Assembly: GCA_029942245.1 (NCBI GenBank)
Contig: JAOZTN010000140.1
Span: 1 to 5,479 of the forward strand
DNA: 5,479 nucleotides
Reading direction: 5' to 3'
Source of the DNA: B18-G4 sp003648575
GTDB taxonomy: Bacteria; Bacteroidota; Bacteroidia; Bacteroidales; B18-G4
The translations under genes and the position numbers were made by a program. The notes under the pieces were generated by a model. The model did not search any database, was not told the DNA's origin, and was given only the letters and a program-made list of their open reading frames with translations. Position 1 is the stretch's first letter, and every line of letters begins with the position of its first letter. Below, piece after piece: positions 1-3,647 of this stretch.

Positions 1-23
1 TTTATCCTTATATCAATAGTACA

Positions 24-62
24 ATGAAACAGTGAAACAATGAAACAGTGAAACAATGAAAA
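24..62 (+). repeat. 16-bp tandem repeat in the leader of the first gene
   Basis: Two identical copies of ATGAAACAGTGAAACA lie at 24-39 and 40-55, and a third begins at 56 (ATGAAAA). Each copy is two 8-bp half units of the form RTGAAACA. The third copy supplies the start codon and first Lys codon of the membrane-protein gene. Every half unit reads start-Lys-Gln-stop (ATG or GTG, AAA, CAR, TGA), and each stop overlaps the next start by 4 bases, so four three-codon mini-frames (24-35, 32-43, 40-51, 48-59) lead up to the true start at 56. The repeat is seen directly; any effect on translation is inference. No Shine-Dalgarno sequence is visible here. Confidence 0.9.
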
Positions 63-898
63 TACTATCAAATATCTTAATCTGGGTTTTCGCCGTACTA
101 TTAACATGTACTGTGCTGATCTACCAGCGAATGACCGGACCAACTTACCCACAGAGAGAAAGCATGGAAATCGCGGGTAAGACCACCGATTATAAATTAT
201 TACGGAGTTGGGCAAAAGAAAAGGAACCGGGTAAGCAATCTACGATTCCTCTTTTAGAATTCAGTGGTCAAAAACCTGATGGGTTTCTTGCAAGATGTGA
301 ATTCAGGAAGAACAATACCGGGGATGATTGGACAACAATTGAGATGATCCCGGAAGGCGATAAAATGATAGCCATACTTCCTACACAACCCCCGGCAGGA
401 AAACTTGCCTACAGCATCATTTTGTATAATTCAGACTCAGAATTTGTATTGACAGAAACCCCGGTAGTCATACGTTTTAAGGATTATATACCCGGCTGGA
501 TTCCCCTGCCTCATGTATTGCTGATCTTTGTCTCTCTGCTGTTTTCAACCATGGCTGCAGTAGAAGCACTTAGAAGGGGAAATAAAGTCCGGATCTATGC
601 CCTGCTTGCTGCAGTTTCTATGCTGATCGGCGGGCTGATCATGGGCCCATTCATGCAGAAATATGCATTTGGTGAATGGTGGACCGGCTGGCCATGGGGC
701 AGTGATCTCACAGATACTAAAACTATGGCAGCATTTTTCGTCTGGGTGATTGCCTATATTGTGCTGAGAGTAAATCCTAAGAACAGGTTCTGGCCTGTCT
801 TTGCAGCCATCGTTACCCTGGGCGTTTTTGTGATCCCGCATAGCCTCCTGGGTTCTGAGTTTGACTATTCGGCGGGTGAGGTAGTAACAGGAAGATAG
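56..898 (+). CDS. Inner-membrane protein with periplasmic beta-rich domain and Trp-rich periplasmic loop (unknown function)
   Basis: I do not recognise a named family. The 280-residue protein begins with a transmembrane helix (about 5-24). A mostly polar region follows (about 25-148) whose alternating strand pattern resembles an Ig or fibronectin-like beta fold. Four more hydrophobic helices lie at about 149-170, 178-199, 223-238 and 245-261. The loops after helices 2 and 4 are rich in Arg/Lys (RRGNKVR, RVNPKNR) and should be cytoplasmic. That puts the beta domain, the loop at 204-222 and the C-terminus in the periplasm. The 204-222 loop is rich in Trp (W208, W209, W212, W214) and ends DLTDTKT. 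H153 and H262 sit at the periplasmic ends of helices 2 and 5. This arrangement recalls CcmC/CcsA haem-handling proteins (inference, see findings). ATG 56 is preferred because it precedes helix 1 directly and upstream starts in the repeat hit stops. It ends one base before the rhomboid gene. The reading frame is secure; the function is not. Confidence 0.88.
   Translation: MKILSNILIWVFAVLLTCTVLIYQRMTGPTYPQRESMEIAGKTTDYKLLRSWAKEKEPGKQSTIPLLEFSGQKPDGFLARCEFRKNNTGDDWTTIEMIPEGDKMIAILPTQPPAGKLAYSIILYNSDSEFVLTETPVVIRFKDYIPGWIPLPHVLLIFVSLLFSTMAAVEALRRGNKVRIYALLAAVSMLIGGLIMGPFMQKYAFGEWWTGWPWGSDLTDTKTMAAFFVWVIAYIVLRVNPKNRFWPVFAAIVTLGVFVIPHSLLGSEFDYSAGEVVTGR
889..894 (+). promoter_or_regulatory. Shine-Dalgarno-like AGGAAG for the rhomboid gene
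   Basis: AGGAAG lies five bases before the ATG at 900, inside the last codons of the upstream gene. The other starts in this window have no such sequence. Together with the one-base gap between stop (896-898) and start (900), it suggests ribosomes terminating on the membrane-protein gene re-initiate on the rhomboid. Bacteroidota ribosomes often make little use of Shine-Dalgarno pairing, so its weight is uncertain. Confidence 0.45.
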
Positions 899-899
899 T

Positions 900-1511
900 A
901 TGATACTCACCATTGTTGCCATCACGTGCCTGGTGTCAATCATGGCATTTTACAACCCTGAACTTCTCGGGAAGCTTCAATTCAATGCGTATGCAATTAA
1001 GCACCGGAAGCAAGGCTACCGCTTTTTTACGTACGCCTTTGTGCATGGTGGCTGGGGCCATCTGGCCATCAATATGTTCGTTTTATGGTCGTTCGGAAGA
1101 ATCGTTTACGGACTCTACCTGTATCTTTTTGGTAATCTCGGCATCTTATATTTCCTGTTGCTGTACATTGGTGGGATCATGTTTTCGGTCCTCTTCGATT
1201 TTGGCCGGCATAAAGACAATGAATGGTATAATGCTGTAGGAGCATCAGGAGCGGTTTCGGCAGTGGTTTTTGCAAGCATCATACTGTACCCGCAAGGAGG
1301 GGTTTATCTCTTCTTTATCCCGCTTGAGATACCTTCACCTATCTTTGGTATCCTTTACCTGGTCTACTCTGCATACATGGCTAAGCGTGGACGCGATAAC
1401 ATCGGCCATGATGCACATTTCTGGGGTGCTATCTATGGCGTCATCCTGACTATTGTCCTCAAGCCTTCACTATTTATCCGATTCCTCGAGGAACTTACTA
1501 ACTACTTCTAA
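900..1511 (+). CDS. Rhomboid-family intramembrane serine protease
   Basis: The 203-residue product is a six-helix rhomboid core that cleaves transmembrane segments of other membrane proteins within the inner membrane. The diagnostic residues are all present. YRFFTYAFVH (40-49) matches the loop-1 WR motif region of E. coli GlpG. H49, H54 and N58 have the family spacing HxxxxHxxxN and would form the oxyanion-side cluster in helix 2. GASG (114-117) carries the nucleophile S116 at the start of helix 4. AHFWGAIYG (172-180) fits AHxxGxxxG and supplies the catalytic His H173 in helix 6. The protein is the minimal bacterial form, without the N-terminal cytoplasmic domain of GlpG and without an added seventh helix or zinc domain. 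Its substrate cannot be read from sequence. It starts one base after the stop of the preceding membrane-protein gene, so the two are probably made together. ATG 900 is the natural start because helix 1 begins at once. Confidence 0.95.
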   Translation: MILTIVAITCLVSIMAFYNPELLGKLQFNAYAIKHRKQGYRFFTYAFVHGGWGHLAINMFVLWSFGRIVYGLYLYLFGNLGILYFLLLYIGGIMFSVLFDFGRHKDNEWYNAVGASGAVSAVVFASIILYPQGGVYLFFIPLEIPSPIFGILYLVYSAYMAKRGRDNIGHDAHFWGAIYGVILTIVLKPSLFIRFLEELTNYF

Positions 1512-1541
1512 AGGGTACCCTATTTTTATTAACTTGCCTGC

Positions 1542-2306
1542 ATGGAAAGCACGCTTAAAGACAAAACTGTACTGGTAACAGGCGGATCCCGTGGAATAGG
1601 TCAGGCCGTTGCTACAGCCTTCTCAGAGGCCGGTGCAAAAGTGATCCTCCACTATAACAGGAATACCATAGCTGCTGAGGAAACCCTGGCTGGTATGGAA
1701 GGAAGCAAGCATGTCCTCATACAGGCTGATATCTCTGATCCGGAAGCTGTACACGAGATGGTCGATAAGCTGTTTGTTGATCATGGCCAGATCGATATCC
1801 TGGTGAACAATGCCGGAATTTATGAAGAAGCAGATATCCTGGAACTCACCTACGAAGAATTCAGGGAGCATTTCAGCAATACTTTGAATACCAACTTGGT
1901 GGGAGCAGCAAACCTGTCTTTTCTTATCGTAAAAGAAATGGCAGCTAAGGGAGGTGGAAAGATCATTAATATCACTTCACGCGGTGCTTTTCGTGGTGAA
2001 CCTTTTGCCCTGCCTTATGGAGCCAGCAAAGCAGGCCTGAATTCCCTTGGCCAGTCGATGGCCATTGCCCTGGCATCAAAGAAAATTTATGTTTATACCA
2101 TTGCTCCTGGTTTCGTGGAAACAGATATGACTACTCATATTCTGGATGGACCCGCCGGGGATGCCATCCGTAACCAGAGCCCCCTGCATCGTGTGGCCAA
2201 ACCTGAAGAAATCGCCAATACGGTTATCCACCTGGCATCAGATGGCTCTGAATATATGACGGGCTGTATCATCGATATCAATGGTGCATCCTACCTGAGA
2301 TCGTAG
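1542..2306 (+). CDS. Short-chain dehydrogenase/reductase (FabG-like, probably NADPH-dependent)
   Basis: This 254-residue cytoplasmic oxidoreductase of the classical SDR family has a Rossmann fold, normally tetrameric, that reduces a carbonyl or oxidises an alcohol. The cofactor motif TGGSRGIG is at 13-20, the adenine-contacting Asp of QADIS is D63, and NNAG is at 89-92. The catalytic tetrad N118, S146, Y159 and K163 is complete, with the usual 13-residue Ser-Tyr spacing and YxxxK. APG (188-190) begins the nicotinamide-side loop. R17 in the glycine-rich loop and the lack of an acidic residue after strand 2 (HYNRN, 37-41) favour NADPH over NADH. The C-terminal NGASYL resembles the NGGMYM end of FabG. 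Length is normal. It has no fatty-acid synthesis neighbours, so I would not name it fabG; sugar, steroid-like or secondary substrates are equally possible. The start lies 30 bp after the rhomboid stop with no convincing promoter between, so co-transcription is likely. Confidence 0.93.
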   Translation: MESTLKDKTVLVTGGSRGIGQAVATAFSEAGAKVILHYNRNTIAAEETLAGMEGSKHVLIQADISDPEAVHEMVDKLFVDHGQIDILVNNAGIYEEADILELTYEEFREHFSNTLNTNLVGAANLSFLIVKEMAAKGGGKIINITSRGAFRGEPFALPYGASKAGLNSLGQSMAIALASKKIYVYTIAPGFVETDMTTHILDGPAGDAIRNQSPLHRVAKPEEIANTVIHLASDGSEYMTGCIIDINGASYLRS

Positions 2307-2342
2307 ATGCTGGATACTGCTTAAAAAATCCAATTTATCTGG

Positions 2343-2369
2343 TTCAACTACTTCAACTAATTCATACAT
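2343..2369 (+). repeat. 9-bp direct repeats upstream of the PLP-enzyme gene
   Basis: Two near-identical 9-mers, TTCAACTAC (2343-2351) and TTCAACTAA (2352-2360), are followed in phase by a degenerate third copy that keeps only TTCA (2361-2364). They fill the spacer between the expected -33 position and the candidate -7 element. They could be a regulator-binding array or chance; the sequence does not decide. Confidence 0.6.
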
Positions 2370-2372
2370 TTG
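2365..2372 (+). promoter_or_regulatory. Candidate Bacteroidota -7 promoter element (TACATTTG) for the PLP-enzyme gene
   Basis: TACATTTG matches the Bacteroidota -7 consensus TAnnTTTG exactly. It would give a start near 2377-2379 and a leader of about 31-33 bases to the ATG at 2410. The partner -33 element (TTTG or TTG) is poor: the best candidate at the right distance is TTC at 2343-2345, 19 bases upstream. A second match, TAATTTTG at 2379-2386, has an even weaker -33 context. The element sits in the 103-bp gap after the SDR gene, so the PLP-enzyme gene probably has its own transcript. Confidence 0.5.
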
Positions 2373-2392
2373 CCACGCTAATTTTGGCAAAT
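2368..2392. promoter_or_regulatory. Inverted repeat overlapping the candidate promoter (possible operator)
   Basis: The arms ATTTGCCA (2368-2375) and TGGCAAAT (2385-2392) are a perfect 8-bp inverted repeat with a 9-base spacer. The left arm overlaps the TTTG of the -7 element at 2365-2372, and the right arm lies just past the expected transcription start. If transcription starts near 2377 the left arm is not in the RNA, so a DNA site for a dimeric regulator is a better reading than a hairpin. It has no T-tract and does not look like a terminator for the SDR gene. Confidence 0.5.
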
Positions 2393-2409
2393 AGAAAAAT
2401 ATTTGAAGC

Positions 2410-3606
2410 ATGAAATTTGATCCGGCAACTAACATTCAGAAACTGAAGCAGTTTGGTGAATTTGGCGATGTCAATCCGTCTATCACCGATTCATCCACCT
2501 ATACCTTTTTGACCGCACAGAAGATGATAGAAACCTTCAGTGGTGACGAAGAAGGGTGTTTTTTATATTCCAGGCACTGGAATCCATCAAATAAATACCT
2601 TGCGGATGCGATGGCAGCCATGGAGAATACTGAATCTGCATGGGTCACTTCATCAGGGATGGCAGCGATTACAACGACGATACTTCAGCTTTGTAATGCA
2701 GGCGATCATATCATCACCAGCGTAACAACATATGGTGGCACCTACGCTTTCCTGAAAAATTACCTTCCTAAATTTAATATCGAGGTGAGCTTTGTGAATA
2801 TCAGCGACCTTGAATCAGTGAAGAAAGCGGTTCGTCCCAACACAAAGCTGATCTACACGGAGACCATGACAAACCCTCTCCTGCAGATATCAGACCTTCC
2901 CGCACTCTCAGCAATTTGCAAGGAGAATGACCTTAAGCTTGTTGTGGACAATACTTTCACACCTATGATCGTAACACCTGCCATGCATGGTGCTGACATT
3001 GTCGTATACAGCATGACCAAATTTGTGAATGGTAAGAATGATTGCGTAGCCGGAGCTATTTGTGCTGATAAAGACTTTATCGATGCCATCAGCAGTGTGA
3101 ACGACGGTACAGCCATGCTTCTCGGACCTGTTCTCGATTCACTTCGTTCCAGCAGCATTCTGAAAAACCTGCATACATTACACATTCGTATGAGGCAACA
3201 TAGTGCCAATGCCATGTACCTGGCGGAAAGACTGATGGCAGATGGTGTAAAGATCACCTATCCCGGTCTGGAGGATCATAGGGATTACGACTTGTATAAA
3301 AGCATGATGAATCCTGAGTACGGATTTGGTGGAATGGTCGCCATCGATGTCGAAACTTCAGAAAATGCCAACCTCCTTATGGAGAAAATGGAAGATGAAG
3401 GCGTGGGATACCTGGCCGTGAGCCTTGGCTACTTCAAAACACTCTTCAGCAACTCCGGAAAGAGCACATCCTCTGAAGTGCCCGAGAAGATCCAGAAAGA
3501 AATGGGACTGAGTGACGGCCTGATTCGCTTCTCCGTAGGCCTCGATAATAACATCGAAAACACCTATCAGCTTATTCGTAAGTGTATGAAAGAAACCGGA
3601 CTATAA
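2410..3606 (+). CDS. Cys/Met-metabolism PLP-dependent enzyme (cystathionine/methionine gamma-lyase superfamily)
   Basis: The 398-residue protein is a full-length fold-type I PLP enzyme of the trans-sulfuration family, cytoplasmic and normally tetrameric. Its members eliminate or replace thiol groups on homocysteine, cystathionine, methionine or cysteine. Visible active-site pieces are YSR (53-55, phosphate contacts from the neighbouring subunit), SSGM (81-84, phosphate cup), Y108 stacking on the cofactor, ETMTNP (151-156), DNT (180-182, D180 to the pyridine nitrogen), SMTKF (201-205) with Schiff-base lysine K204, S338, and R373 in IRFSVGL for the substrate carboxylate. The positions that mark methionine gamma-lyase are mostly changed: Gly110 where Pseudomonas MGL has Cys116, and Asn231 where it has Lys240 (the adjacent Asp is kept as D232). 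An automatic 'methionine gamma-lyase' label would therefore be weakly supported; cystathionine or cysteine chemistry is as likely. It follows a candidate own promoter with an inverted repeat, has an A/T-rich leader without a Shine-Dalgarno sequence, and converges on the topoisomerase gene. Confidence 0.92.
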   Translation: MKFDPATNIQKLKQFGEFGDVNPSITDSSTYTFLTAQKMIETFSGDEEGCFLYSRHWNPSNKYLADAMAAMENTESAWVTSSGMAAITTTILQLCNAGDHIITSVTTYGGTYAFLKNYLPKFNIEVSFVNISDLESVKKAVRPNTKLIYTETMTNPLLQISDLPALSAICKENDLKLVVDNTFTPMIVTPAMHGADIVVYSMTKFVNGKNDCVAGAICADKDFIDAISSVNDGTAMLLGPVLDSLRSSSILKNLHTLHIRMRQHSANAMYLAERLMADGVKITYPGLEDHRDYDLYKSMMNPEYGFGGMVAIDVETSENANLLMEKMEDEGVGYLAVSLGYFKTLFSNSGKSTSSEVPEKIQKEMGLSDGLIRFSVGLDNNIENTYQLIRKCMKETGL

Positions 3607-3612
3607 AAATTT

Positions 3613-3647
3613 AGAGTTCAAAGTTCAGAGTTCAGAGTTCAGAGTTC
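3613..3647. repeat. Five tandem 7-bp repeats between convergent genes
   Basis: Five uninterrupted 7-mers read AGAGTTC, AAAGTTC, AGAGTTC, AGAGTTC, AGAGTTC; only the second differs, by one base. The tract fills 35 of the 41 bases between the two convergent stop codons (3604-3606 and 3648-3650) and directly abuts the topoisomerase stop. On the minus strand the unit reads TGAACTC, similar in style to the TGAAACA unit at 24-62. The tract has no self-complementary arms, so it is not an obvious hairpin terminator, and no other terminator fits in the gap. Confidence 0.95.

Noticed and set aside
24..62. CRISPR-like array
   Set aside because: The repeat units are 8-16 bp and directly adjacent, with no spacers and no cas genes; the same holds for 3613-3647.
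1512..1527. Palindrome AGGGTACCCT followed by a T-rich stretch after the rhomboid stop, looking like a small terminator
   Set aside because: The palindrome has no loop, so at most a 3-bp stem with a 4-base loop can form, and the next gene starts 20 bases later. Too weak for a terminator. It includes the 6-bp GGTACC, and a 10-bp palindrome can arise by chance.
1521..1528. TATTTTTA as a -7 promoter element for the SDR gene
   Set aside because: It misses the final G of TAnnTTTG, has no -33 element at the right distance and would leave a leader of only a few bases. Co-transcription with the upstream genes is simpler.
2307..2324. Five-codon frame ATG...TAA directly after the SDR stop as a leader peptide
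   Set aside because: It encodes only MLDTA, lies upstream of the candidate promoter and has no run of regulatory codons or associated hairpin.
2853..3257. 134-codon minus-strand frame inside the PLP-enzyme gene, and minus-strand frames at 545-943 and 1623-1871
   Set aside because: Each is antisense to a gene with complete family motifs and has no domain or start signal of its own.
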